Assembly (NCBI GenBank): GCA_041745295.1 | Contig: JBGTJE010000031.1 | Location: 31,601-95,600 of the forward strand | Source: JANMEB01 sp041745295 | Lineage (GTDB): Bacteria; Planctomycetota; Planctomycetia; Pirellulales; Pirellulaceae | Reading direction: 5' to 3' | DNA: 64,000 nucleotides | In this document: positions 29,263-36,824 of the stretch, piece by piece | Numbering within the stretch: position 1 is the first letter of the stretch | Layout of the letters: each line of letters begins with the position of its first letter | The notes under the pieces: model-generated | What the model saw: only the letters and a program-made list of their open reading frames with translations | The model's database searches: none | Told to the model about the DNA's origin: nothing | Position numbers and translations under genes: made by a program

Positions 29263-30276
29263 ATGTCCAAGTTGCGTGCCATCGCGTATCTGTTGCTCGT
29301 GTTCTCCGTCCCTCAATTGGCATCGGCCCAAAACTGGGCGGGTGAAATGTTCGGCGAGCAAAAGCACGATTTTGGCATCGTGGCCCGCGGGGCAAAGGCC
29401 GAATATCGCTTCAAATTTGAAAACAAATACAAGGAACCGGTTCACGTTCACAGCGTTACGACAAGTTGCAAATGCACGACACCGTCCGTGACGAAAGATT
29501 TGGTAAACTCGCGCGAATCATCGGAAATCGTCTGTAAATTCAATACCGAATCATTTACCGGACAACGGTCTGCTGACGTGACGGTCCGATTCGACAAACC
29601 GTATTGGGCCGAAGTGAAATTGCGCGTCACGGGAATCATTCGCGGGGACATTTTCGTCGACCCGGGAATCATCGAGTTTGGCCAGGTCGAACAGGCAGCC
29701 ACGTCGTCCAAGTCGATTCGTATTTCGCATCAAGGAAACACCAACTGGCGAATCGCTGATGTAAAAAGCACTTGTCCCTTTGTGAAAGTTCAGTTGAAAG
29801 AGCTTTTTCGCGGACAAGGCGTCGTGAATTATGAAATGATTGCCGAGTTGACCGATAAGGCCGAACCGGGCTATTTGCAAAATGAGCTGATTTTGTACGT
29901 GACCCAACCGCGAGGAGCGAACCGGACGGCGTCCGACGTTCGCGTTCCGATTACGTTTACCGCCAACGTGACGGCCGCCCTGGAGGTCAGTCCGTCGGTG
30001 GTGAAGCTTGGTCCACTCAAGCCCGATGAATCGGCCACGACGAAACTGGTTATCAAATCAAAGGTACCGTTTACGATCACGGATGTGATTTGCGACGATG
30101 GAAATTTTTCCGCCAAGACTAATGAAACGGCCGGTGGCCGACTCCACCTGTTGGAACTTTCCTACGAGGCCAAGGACGTCGTCGAGGGTGAGATTAAGAA
30201 TTCGATTAAGATTCTCACCGACATGAAAGAAAAGCCTGAAATCAACGTCCCGATCGTGGTGACGATTGGAAAATAG
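29263..30276 (+). CDS. Secreted DUF1573 (Ig-like/ASH) domain protein
   Basis: About 337 residues from ATG 29263 (MSKLRAIAYLLLVFS); the frame opens at 29215. A signal peptide ends at ASAQ. The first domain is DUF1573: HDFGIVARGAKAEYRFKFEN and VTTSCKCTTPSV, the conserved Cys-containing strand. Two further beta-sandwich domains follow, the last with VKLGPLKPDESATTKLVIKS. Such proteins are abundant in planctomycetes and Bacteroidetes and probably act in the cell envelope by binding other proteins. No catalytic residues. Followed by an inverted-repeat-bounded element. Confidence 0.87.
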   Translation: MSKLRAIAYLLLVFSVPQLASAQNWAGEMFGEQKHDFGIVARGAKAEYRFKFENKYKEPVHVHSVTTSCKCTTPSVTKDLVNSRESSEIVCKFNTESFTGQRSADVTVRFDKPYWAEVKLRVTGIIRGDIFVDPGIIEFGQVEQAATSSKSIRISHQGNTNWRIADVKSTCPFVKVQLKELFRGQGVVNYEMIAELTDKAEPGYLQNELILYVTQPRGANRTASDVRVPITFTANVTAALEVSPSVVKLGPLKPDESATTKLVIKSKVPFTITDVICDDGNFSAKTNETAGGRLHLLELSYEAKDVVEGEIKNSIKILTDMKEKPEINVPIVVTIGK

Positions 30277-30285
30277 GTCCGGCCT

Positions 30286-30458
30286 AGTGGGTCTCGCGAG
30301 CCGAGCGAGACCTGGGGCCGTCCAAAAATTCCCAACGTCATTTCGCGTAAAATGTCGCTTCCGTCCAAGCGAGCCTTTTCGTCGTTGTTGGCCGCGGACG
30401 CGAATGGAATTGAAACTCTGGGATGATTCCGAGTCTCGCTAGGCTCGCGAGACCCACT
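30286..30458. repeat. Inverted-repeat-bounded element A (173 bp)
   Basis: AGTGGGTCTCGCGAGCC (left end) and its inverted copy ending CTCGCGAGACCCACT (right end) bound 173 bp. Each end also folds alone: GGTCTCGC/GCGAGACC with a 7-nt loop at the left. The centre (about 120 bp) shows no gene and does not match the centre of the similar element at 43772-43945. A palindromic mosaic element or small non-autonomous element is possible. It abuts the 3' end of the small gene at 30465. Confidence 0.8.
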
Positions 30459-30464
30459 GGGGAT

Positions 30465-30692
30465 TTACGCCCAATCGAAGCCGGTTGTTTTTCGGACTCG
30501 TTCGTCAAAGTTCCCCAAGAGGCCGCCGATCACGTCCCATCGCTGCGGTCGGCGGACTTCGATATCGCCCTGCTGATTGACGCGGACGATCGTCGAGGCT
30601 TGAATTCCAGCGCCCTTCAAGTCCTCGACTTGCAACTCCTCATCTTGGACGATTCGCGAAAGCGTGTCACCTGTCATTTCAATGAACTTCAT
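30465..30692 (-). CDS. Small conserved protein of unknown function
   Basis: 75 residues starting MKFIEMTGDTLSRIVQDEEL. It contains LKGAGIQASTIVRVNQQGDI and ends WDVIGGLLGNFDERVRKTTG. The mixed strand/helix pattern suggests a compact folded protein. Similar short proteins are recalled from other planctomycetes, without known function. The next minus-strand gene upstream ends 139 bp away. Confidence 0.7.
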   Translation of the reverse strand: MKFIEMTGDTLSRIVQDEELQVEDLKGAGIQASTIVRVNQQGDIEVRRPQRWDVIGGLLGNFDERVRKTTGFDWA

Positions 30693-30831
30693 GGCGGCTA
30701 TTTCTCACTCTGTTTCGTGCACACTCTGTTTCGTGGACACCGCGACGGCCTTCGTGCGCGATTCAACAAGCATACTTGGCAGCGTCGCTCATTTGAAGGC
30801 GACCGCTTTTTCTCGAGCAAAGAAACCGCCG

Positions 30832-31422
30832 CTAATCGGCCTTCGCCCGCAATCTCGATTGGGAGTCGGCTGCGGTCGCACAATGATCGAATGGGTCATC
30901 ATCGACTTCCCCTCGCGGCGCGTCGCGGTCGGCCACCGATCCGACGCGAAGTGCCGGCGAACACAGTCGGGTTTGGTGATAGCGCGAGATCCAATCCTGC
31001 AAATCCAAATCCGTGATTCCCAGACGTTGCCGCACTTGGGAAAACGTTGCCGAGCACGAAAGGAGTCGTTCCACGATTCCGTCGCGGAATTTTTCCGAGT
31101 AGTATTTAGCTCGATTGGAACGATGAACGAGCGAAACCGCGGAAATAAATACGTTGCCCATCGATTCGATTTCCGATTCGGCATTCGGTATGTCGTCTTG
31201 CGGGTTGGGGTCGTAACTCCCCACGCTGCGGCGATAGGGCGGAAAGAGCCAGCGGCGCTTGCCGCACGAAACGCAATACCAAGGCCCGAGCCCGAACAAC
31301 TCAGGAATCCGAAAGCTCGCTCGGTCGATCAGTTTGAGCAGCGCAGACTTGACGGATCGCACATGCTCAACGTTGGTCAAGCAACTGGGACAATAGCCTT
31401 GTTGGTCCGTCCGAATCGTCAT
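30832..31422 (-). CDS. Zinc-ribbon protein with a helix-turn-helix-like tail
   Basis: About 196 residues from ATG 31422 (MTIRTDQQGYCPSCLTNVEH); the frame opens at 31443. Two CxxC pairs (CPSC and CVSC) indicate a zinc-binding N-terminal part with PELFGLGPWYCVSCGKRRW. The middle is helical and ends in SCSATFSQVRQRLGITDLDL, which resembles a transposase/MerR-like helix-turn-helix. Possible DNA- or RNA-binding protein; family not recognised. Confidence 0.65.
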   Translation of the reverse strand: MTIRTDQQGYCPSCLTNVEHVRSVKSALLKLIDRASFRIPELFGLGPWYCVSCGKRRWLFPPYRRSVGSYDPNPQDDIPNAESEIESMGNVFISAVSLVHRSNRAKYYSEKFRDGIVERLLSCSATFSQVRQRLGITDLDLQDWISRYHQTRLCSPALRVGSVADRDAPRGEVDDDPFDHCATAADSQSRLRAKAD

Positions 31423-31616
31423 CAGCGCTGCTACCAAAACCAAGAAATGTCGGTCTTTAGATTGTAATGTGAATTCTGAACGTGGGAGCGGCAGAAAAGG
31501 GAATTCGTTTCCTTGGCACTATCAATCGCGAGCATTTGCCGTGTTTCTTGCCCCATGCGACGATTGTTTCGAATACTCCGGCTTCCGCAATCAGTTTACC
31601 TAATCCACCGAATTGA

Positions 31617-32633
31617 GTGTACAAGCCTGTGGCACCGGACGACGACGCAAGGGAGGGCAACGACCAAGCCCCAGGGCTAACCTGGTTGGTCGGGCCGCAC
31701 GAGCATGGCCAGCGACTCGACGTGTTCCTGTTTGACAAGCTCCCGGCGACGAGCCGATCGAAGGTGCAACGGCTAATCGAATCCGCTGCCGTCGCGGTCG
31801 ATGATTTGTCCATACGCCCTTCGTTCCGCCTCAAAGTGGGTCAAACGGTCACCCTTCAAAGCGTCGAGGTGCCAGCCGAGGACATGGCCGGCGAGGACAT
31901 ACCCCTGCGCGTCTTGTTCGAAGACGACGACATAGTGGCAATCGACAAAGCGGCTGGCATGGTCGTGCACCCCGCCAAAGGCCATTGGTCGGGAACACTG
32001 ACCGCCGCGCTCACCTATCGCTTCAAAGAATTGAGTGCTGCGGGCGGCCCGCACCGACCGGGAATTGTCCATCGATTGGACCGCGACACGAGCGGCGTCA
32101 TTCTAGTCGCAAAGTCGGATCGCGCGCATTTCCAGCTCACAAAACAATTCGAACGGCGAACGGTCAAAAAACAATACGTTGCGCTCGTTAGTCCTGCACC
32201 CGATCGAGATGCAGACCTGATCGATCAGCCGATCGGCGTTCATCCGTACCAACGCGAGAAGATGACAATTCGCGGCGAGCATGCGACCAGCCGACCGGCG
32301 ACGACCTATTACGAAGTTCGACGCCGGTTTCAGGGGTTTGCTTGGGTAGACGTTTTTCCAAGGACCGGGCGAACGCATCAAATTCGCGTTCATTTAGCCC
32401 ATATTGGTTGCCCGATTTTGTGCGACCGGCTCTATAGCGGTCGCGCGCGGATCACCCATGGCATGCTCGCGCATTCTTCCGATGAACAAGTCGTTTTGGC
32501 TCGACAAGCCCTGCACGCCGCGGCGATTGAATTTCAACATCCCTCCACGCATTTGCCGCTTCGCATCGAATCGCCTTTGCCGGACGACATTCGTCAAACA
32601 TTGGAATTGCTCGAAACCTATCGCTCTCGCTAG
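31617..32633 (+). CDS. rluD: RluA/RluD-family pseudouridine synthase
   Basis: About 338 residues from GTG 31617; GTG 31632 is another possible start. N-terminal S4 RNA-binding domain (RLDVFLFDKLPATSRSKVQR) and a catalytic domain with HRLDRDTSGVILVAK, where the Asp is the catalytic residue, plus GRTHQIRVHLAHIGCPILCD. Converts uridines to pseudouridine in rRNA; RluD modifies helix 69 of 23S rRNA in E. coli. Symbol is by best family match, since RluC/RluD paralogs cannot be separated without alignment. Confidence 0.9.
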   Translation: MYKPVAPDDDAREGNDQAPGLTWLVGPHEHGQRLDVFLFDKLPATSRSKVQRLIESAAVAVDDLSIRPSFRLKVGQTVTLQSVEVPAEDMAGEDIPLRVLFEDDDIVAIDKAAGMVVHPAKGHWSGTLTAALTYRFKELSAAGGPHRPGIVHRLDRDTSGVILVAKSDRAHFQLTKQFERRTVKKQYVALVSPAPDRDADLIDQPIGVHPYQREKMTIRGEHATSRPATTYYEVRRRFQGFAWVDVFPRTGRTHQIRVHLAHIGCPILCDRLYSGRARITHGMLAHSSDEQVVLARQALHAAAIEFQHPSTHLPLRIESPLPDDIRQTLELLETYRSR

Positions 32634-32720
32634 CAGTCGCTACGGCCCTTTCATATTTGTTGCGGCAAGTTCGTTTGATATGATTCGCTCGCAATTGAAC
32701 TTGGGATTTGGTATGGCCTC

Positions 32721-32744
32721 GTTCCCAGGCTCCTGCCTGGGAAC
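32721..32744. repeat. Palindrome, GTTCCCAGGC family
   Basis: GTTCCCAGGC and GCCTGGGAAC form a perfect 10-bp stem with loop TCCT. A related copy is at 55446-55470. Confidence 0.88.
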
Positions 32745-32777
32745 CGGAAACTCAAGGTTTTGAAGATTTTTTCGCTT

Positions 32778-32835
32778 CGTTTAACGTCAAGCCGAAGGCG
32801 ACGGATCGCAGTCGCCTTCGGCTTGACGTTAAACG
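32778..32835. repeat. REP-like palindrome, CGTTTAACG family (perfect 25-bp stem)
   Basis: Arms 32778-32802 and 32811-32835 are perfectly complementary (CGTTTAACGTCAAGCCGAAG plus GCGAC) around an 8-nt loop. It is the best-preserved member of this family in the window. It lies inside the longest open frame of the following peptidase gene, which shows that the true start is further down. Confidence 0.93.
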
Positions 32836-32854
32836 ATCGAGATCGAGTCAGGTT

Positions 32855-33679
32855 TTGCAGAAGTATTTTTTGGTCATCGGCATCGCGTTGATTTACCCGG
32901 GCTGCCAATCAAGGCAGCCGATGTTAAGGTTGCCGGATTCGAATCAAGTCATCCGTGACCAGCTTGTCATTCAAAGCGACGTTCGCTTGCCGGCAAGACA
33001 TCGATTGTTGGATGAGCTTGTCGCAGGACGCGAAGACCTTTGCCAAAAACTCAGATTGCCGACGTCGGATGAGCCAATCAGCGTTTACTTGTTCAAGGCG
33101 GAAGGCGACTACCGTGCCTTCATGGAGGATCAGTATCCCGGTTTTCCAGGGCGACGTGCCATTTTTGTAAAAAATGACACGACCCTCAAAGTATTCGCGT
33201 TTTGGGGCGAACGTGTCGGCGAGGATTTACGGCACGAGGTAACCCATGCCTATATTCACTCGGTTGTCCCCAACGTGCCTTTGTGGCTGGATGAAGGGTT
33301 AGCCGAGTTTTTCGAGGTCGGTCGCGGACGCCATGGCGTTCATCCCGCTCACGTTGCTGCTCTGGCGGACGCGTATAAGACCCGCACTTGGCTGCCCAAC
33401 CTGCGGCATTTGGAAGAACTAGAAAATTCTGAAGAAATGACCGAACTTGAGTACGCCGAAAGTTGGTTGTGGACGCATTTTCTCTTAGAATCAACGGCAG
33501 ACAACCTGAAACTTGTGCAAGACCAAATGGCCCGATTGAGAATGACCGCCGAAGCCGAACCACTGGCGGCACAAATTGATAAGCATTTGCCCGATGCGGC
33601 GAATCAATTAGTCGAACATTTGCGCTTCCTGGCCGAACATCAATCGGCCAAGGAAGTCGCCAACGCGCATTCAAAATAG
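32855..33679 (+). CDS. Gluzincin-like metalloprotease lipoprotein
   Basis: About 274 residues. The longest frame starts at 32708, but it would translate two palindromic repeats; a TTG at 32855 (or 32870) starting just before KYFLVIGIALIYPGC is more likely. That stretch is a signal peptide ending in a lipobox-like YPGC. The zinc site is HEVTHAYIHS with a downstream glutamate in LDEGLAEFFE, the HExxH plus E arrangement of gluzincins (DUF1570-like peptidases). A surface-attached protease is inferred. The start is uncertain. Confidence 0.78.
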   Translation: MQKYFLVIGIALIYPGCQSRQPMLRLPDSNQVIRDQLVIQSDVRLPARHRLLDELVAGREDLCQKLRLPTSDEPISVYLFKAEGDYRAFMEDQYPGFPGRRAIFVKNDTTLKVFAFWGERVGEDLRHEVTHAYIHSVVPNVPLWLDEGLAEFFEVGRGRHGVHPAHVAALADAYKTRTWLPNLRHLEELENSEEMTELEYAESWLWTHFLLESTADNLKLVQDQMARLRMTAEAEPLAAQIDKHLPDAANQLVEHLRFLAEHQSAKEVANAHSK

Positions 33680-33731
33680 TCGAGTTTACCGCACTCCGAA
33701 CACCGCACTTTACCATCGAGGGAATTTGTCC

Positions 33732-34298
33732 ATGAGTTCGAACCCCAATCCAAAAGGCGCATCGCAAGCCGATAAGCTCAAGCCCAATACCGAACGCGAT
33801 CCGAACCCCGAAGAGATGCTTTGGTCGGGTACGTATTCGGCCAAGTCAATGATCGGGACTTGGATCGTGCTCGTGCTCCTAACGATCGGCAGCATCGTTG
33901 CGATCGTACTGATCCCGGCACTTCGAGATAACCTGATGTGGCGAAACGTATTGCTGATTGTCTGGGCAGTCGCTTGGCTTGTCGCGTTCGGCGTCGTTGG
34001 GTATCGAAAACTGGCGCATTTTTACGAGCTGTCCAACCAGCGGCTCAAACACCGCGATGGCATCTTGATTCGGCAGAACAATCGAATTGAAGTGATTGAT
34101 ATTGACGACGTGAGCTTTAAGCAAGGCATAATTGAAACGATGTTCAATGTGGGAAATATTCACATTCGTTCCAGCGACACCAGCCATCCCAACCTCGTCC
34201 TGCGCGGTGTTTCCGATGTGAAACGCGTTTCCGACTTGATCGATAATGCGCGGCGCACCGAACGAACCAAGCGCGGTTTGTACGTCGAGTCAATTTAA
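33732..34298 (+). CDS. Membrane PH-domain protein
   Basis: 188 residues from ATG 33732 (MSSNPNPKGASQ); a TTG six bases upstream is possible. Two transmembrane helices (WIVLVLLTIGSIVAIVLIP; VLLIVWAVAWLVAFGVVGY) precede a bacterial PH (DUF304-like) domain: YELSNQRLKHRDGILIRQNN, IEVIDIDDVSFKQG and NVGNIHIRS. Such proteins usually are involved in membrane or envelope functions. Single gene, upstream of terC by about 240 bp with a REP-like palindrome between. Confidence 0.82.
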   Translation: MSSNPNPKGASQADKLKPNTERDPNPEEMLWSGTYSAKSMIGTWIVLVLLTIGSIVAIVLIPALRDNLMWRNVLLIVWAVAWLVAFGVVGYRKLAHFYELSNQRLKHRDGILIRQNNRIEVIDIDDVSFKQGIIETMFNVGNIHIRSSDTSHPNLVLRGVSDVKRVSDLIDNARRTERTKRGLYVESI

Positions 34299-34425
34299 TT
34301 GGCGCGGGTACCGGAATCACATCGCGCAAACGCCAGGCTGTGTCTCAAAACCCCAATCGTGAGCACTTTCATTCAGCCGCAAGGCGCCAGAATGCGGTAC
34401 AGCAATTTTTCCGTCCTTGGCAGCT

Positions 34426-34452
34426 GGATTCCGGGGCTCAGCCCGGAATGAC
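34426..34452. repeat. REP-like palindrome, ATTCCGGG family
   Basis: ATTCCGGG and CCCGGAAT arms around GCTCAG, followed by GACG. Same family as 15801-15830. Sits in the 242-bp gap before the TerC gene; no yybP-ykoY-type riboswitch was recognised there. Confidence 0.85.
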
Positions 34453-34540
34453 GCAAGTTGTGTTAGAGTTTCCAAGGTCAATCTAAAAGTTTCCGGATGC
34501 GGCAAGTAGGTCGATTCTCTTTAACGGAGATGCAGTTCGC

Positions 34541-35419
34541 ATGTTCGAAGGACTCCTTGCCAGTTATGACTTCTCGTCCCTCTTCACCCGAGAAGCAATC
34601 TTCGTCGTGCTGAGCTTGATCGTGATCGAAGGCTTGCTGTCGGTCGACAATGCACTTGCGATCGCGGCGATGGCGAAGCACCTGCCGGAGAAAAAGCGGC
34701 GGATCGCCATGACCGTTGGCTATGCGGGCGCTTATGGATTTCGCATCCTCGCTCTCTTCATTGCTGAATTCATTATCAACAACCATTGGCTGATGATTCT
34801 GGGTGCCTCGTATTTGATTTGGCTCATGTGCAACCATTTTGCGGAGGAAGAACAAGAGGATGAAGCGGGCCGGGAACCGGGCTACGTTCAGCCCTACGGT
34901 TTTGCCAAGACCATTGCGATGATCGCATTCTTGGACCTAAGCCTCAGTTTTGATAACGTTGTCGCCGCGGTCGCCTTTGCCCGGGACAATATCTTGATGG
35001 TCTATTTAGGCGTAACGATCGGCATCATCACCTTGCGCATGGTCGCCGGTTATTGCATCAAGTTGATCGGGCGATTTCCCTGGCTCGAACACACGGCTTT
35101 TATCCTGGTCGGTTTCGTCGGCATGCTGTTATGCGCCGAACTAGCGTGGGACCAGCTTGTTAAAAGCGAAGTTCGCTTGGGGTACATTTCGATCATTAGC
35201 TCGGACGAAGGTGAACATTTCCACATCTCAAAAATTGTCAAGTTTTCCGGCATCGTGGGGCTCATTGTGGGTCACATTTTGTACGAAAGGTATCCGCGCT
35301 TAAAGGCAATCTTCCGCCCGACGCTGAAAGTGATCCAAAGGTTGTTGGGGTTGATCGCCAAGGCCGTGAATTCGATCTTTCGCGTTGTGTTCTTTCCGAT
35401 CCGCCTGTTTTTGAAATAG
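34541..35419 (+). CDS. TerC family integral membrane protein
   Basis: 292 residues with about seven hydrophobic helices. The two family motifs are present: GLLSVDNALAIAAMAKHLP in the first half and LSLSFDNVVAAVAFARDN in the second, with the conserved Asp-Asn pairs. TerC proteins are linked to metal (often manganese) export and membrane maturation. The region between (HFAEEEQEDEAGREPGY) is an acidic cytoplasmic loop, and the C-terminus is basic. A sulfotransferase gene converges from the right. Confidence 0.9.
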   Translation: MFEGLLASYDFSSLFTREAIFVVLSLIVIEGLLSVDNALAIAAMAKHLPEKKRRIAMTVGYAGAYGFRILALFIAEFIINNHWLMILGASYLIWLMCNHFAEEEQEDEAGREPGYVQPYGFAKTIAMIAFLDLSLSFDNVVAAVAFARDNILMVYLGVTIGIITLRMVAGYCIKLIGRFPWLEHTAFILVGFVGMLLCAELAWDQLVKSEVRLGYISIISSDEGEHFHISKIVKFSGIVGLIVGHILYERYPRLKAIFRPTLKVIQRLLGLIAKAVNSIFRVVFFPIRLFLK

Positions 35420-35453
35420 TCGAGCGCCCTTCGGATTATTCTCGTCCGGGCCA

Positions 35454-36617
35454 TCACGGCAAACTACTTGTTGCCGCGGAGATTGGTTGTTCGGGTTCGG
35501 CGGCTACTCGTGGATAATCCCATTCTTCAAAGCAGGGCTGCCACGCCTCGACGATTTGGCGCTGAAGATTGGCGGGCAGCGGGGCGAAAACATTCTTTTG
35601 ATAATCGGCAATGCTGGCGACATAACGCCGCAGTTCGACCTCCGTCTTTCCAAAGTCAGGGAGATCAAGTTCCTGATAGATTCGTCGCAATTCGCCAATC
35701 GGATCCGACTCCAACAATTCAAATGCCACCTCGCAGAGACGCCCCTTGGGAATGAGATCGCGCTCAGCGAAATACGCGTCGTACATCGCCCGGTATTGAC
35801 GCAAAATCCATTCATCAAGGTCCGCGCGGGCCAGTCGCTGGAGGCCATCAATCGCAAAATTGACACCAAACATGCGGCGACTCGATTGAAAAACAGTAAA
35901 TGGGTTGCGATGGATATGAACGAATTTGGCGCTCGGAAACATTCCCAGCAGCAATCGGATTCGAGCGGTGTGCGGCGGCGACTTGAGGACCAGCGGACGG
36001 TTGTACTTAAACGTCAGCTTTTGCAAAAATTGCATGAACGTGTCCCGCCACAGCACTCGCTCGGTTTCCGAGACATCGCGCATCGTTAGGTACTTGTCAT
36101 AAAACGCGCGCCGATTCGGGAAAACCCAGCCCAACAACGGCGACTCCAAACTCAAGACCGACAACGCAAACTCGTCCTCTTGTGGCGTCGAGCCGCCCAT
36201 CTCGACATTATCCATCGGGCGACTCTTGGGCAAAAATAACGCAAGCAACCGCGAGCCAATTCCCTCCGTGGTGAGGTAGGCATGAGGGAAAAGCGCTTGG
36301 TACGTGTTGGGAAACGCAAACCGCGAATCGATCGAAATGAGGTTGTGCAATAGCGTCGTTCCGTTGCGCCAATGGCCCAACAAGAACAGGGGCGGTTGAA
36401 CGTCGACGGCCTTCAGTTCACGGCCGTATTTCCAGGTCTCCCAACCCCGCAGAACGCTATTCGGAATCGCGTGGGCGGTGATCGTCAAAGCGCGCGGGAG
36501 ATGGCGCGGCGAGATCGAAAATTGATTGGCTTGCAACAGCCGCCACCAATCCCCCAGCGAGATGCCACCCAATATGCCGGGGCCCAACCAGGGCAGCAAT
36601 GATCGCTTCCACGCCAT
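35454..36617 (-). CDS. Sulfotransferase family protein
   Basis: About 387 residues from ATG 36617 (MAWKRSLLPWLG); a TTG at 36656 would add 13. PAPS-dependent sulfotransferase of the larger bacterial group: FLLGHWRNGTTLLHNLISID is the 5'-phosphosulfate loop and VHIHRNPFTVFQSSRR is the 3'-phosphate-binding block. The LKSPPHTARIRLLLGMFPSA block between them is also characteristic. It would sulfate a glycan or lipid. It is a second sulfotransferase in this window, unrelated in sequence to the short one at 19405. Single gene. Confidence 0.88.
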   Translation of the reverse strand: MAWKRSLLPWLGPGILGGISLGDWWRLLQANQFSISPRHLPRALTITAHAIPNSVLRGWETWKYGRELKAVDVQPPLFLLGHWRNGTTLLHNLISIDSRFAFPNTYQALFPHAYLTTEGIGSRLLALFLPKSRPMDNVEMGGSTPQEDEFALSVLSLESPLLGWVFPNRRAFYDKYLTMRDVSETERVLWRDTFMQFLQKLTFKYNRPLVLKSPPHTARIRLLLGMFPSAKFVHIHRNPFTVFQSSRRMFGVNFAIDGLQRLARADLDEWILRQYRAMYDAYFAERDLIPKGRLCEVAFELLESDPIGELRRIYQELDLPDFGKTEVELRRYVASIADYQKNVFAPLPANLQRQIVEAWQPCFEEWDYPRVAAEPEQPISAATSSLP

Positions 36618-36824
36618 GCAGAATACTCGGCTGGTCTCGCTAATTGGTTTCGACAACGGCTCGACGGGTTTGATTCATGAAATATTCTACCACGATTTTC
36701 CGTCGACTAGATTTCAAAATCAACAATCAAGACCCATTGCCTTGGCAAACCGATTCACTATCGGCACATGGCCGAAGGGGCCGAACGTCCGGATAAATCT
36801 GAACGCTTTCGGTTGGCTTTAGGA

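Noticed and set aside
30286..30458. Insertion sequence
   Set aside because: No transposase gene is enclosed; too short for an autonomous element. Kept as a repeat only.
34299..34540. yybP-ykoY riboswitch upstream of terC
   Set aside because: TerC genes often carry one, but the conserved loop motifs were not found; the only structure is a REP-like palindrome.
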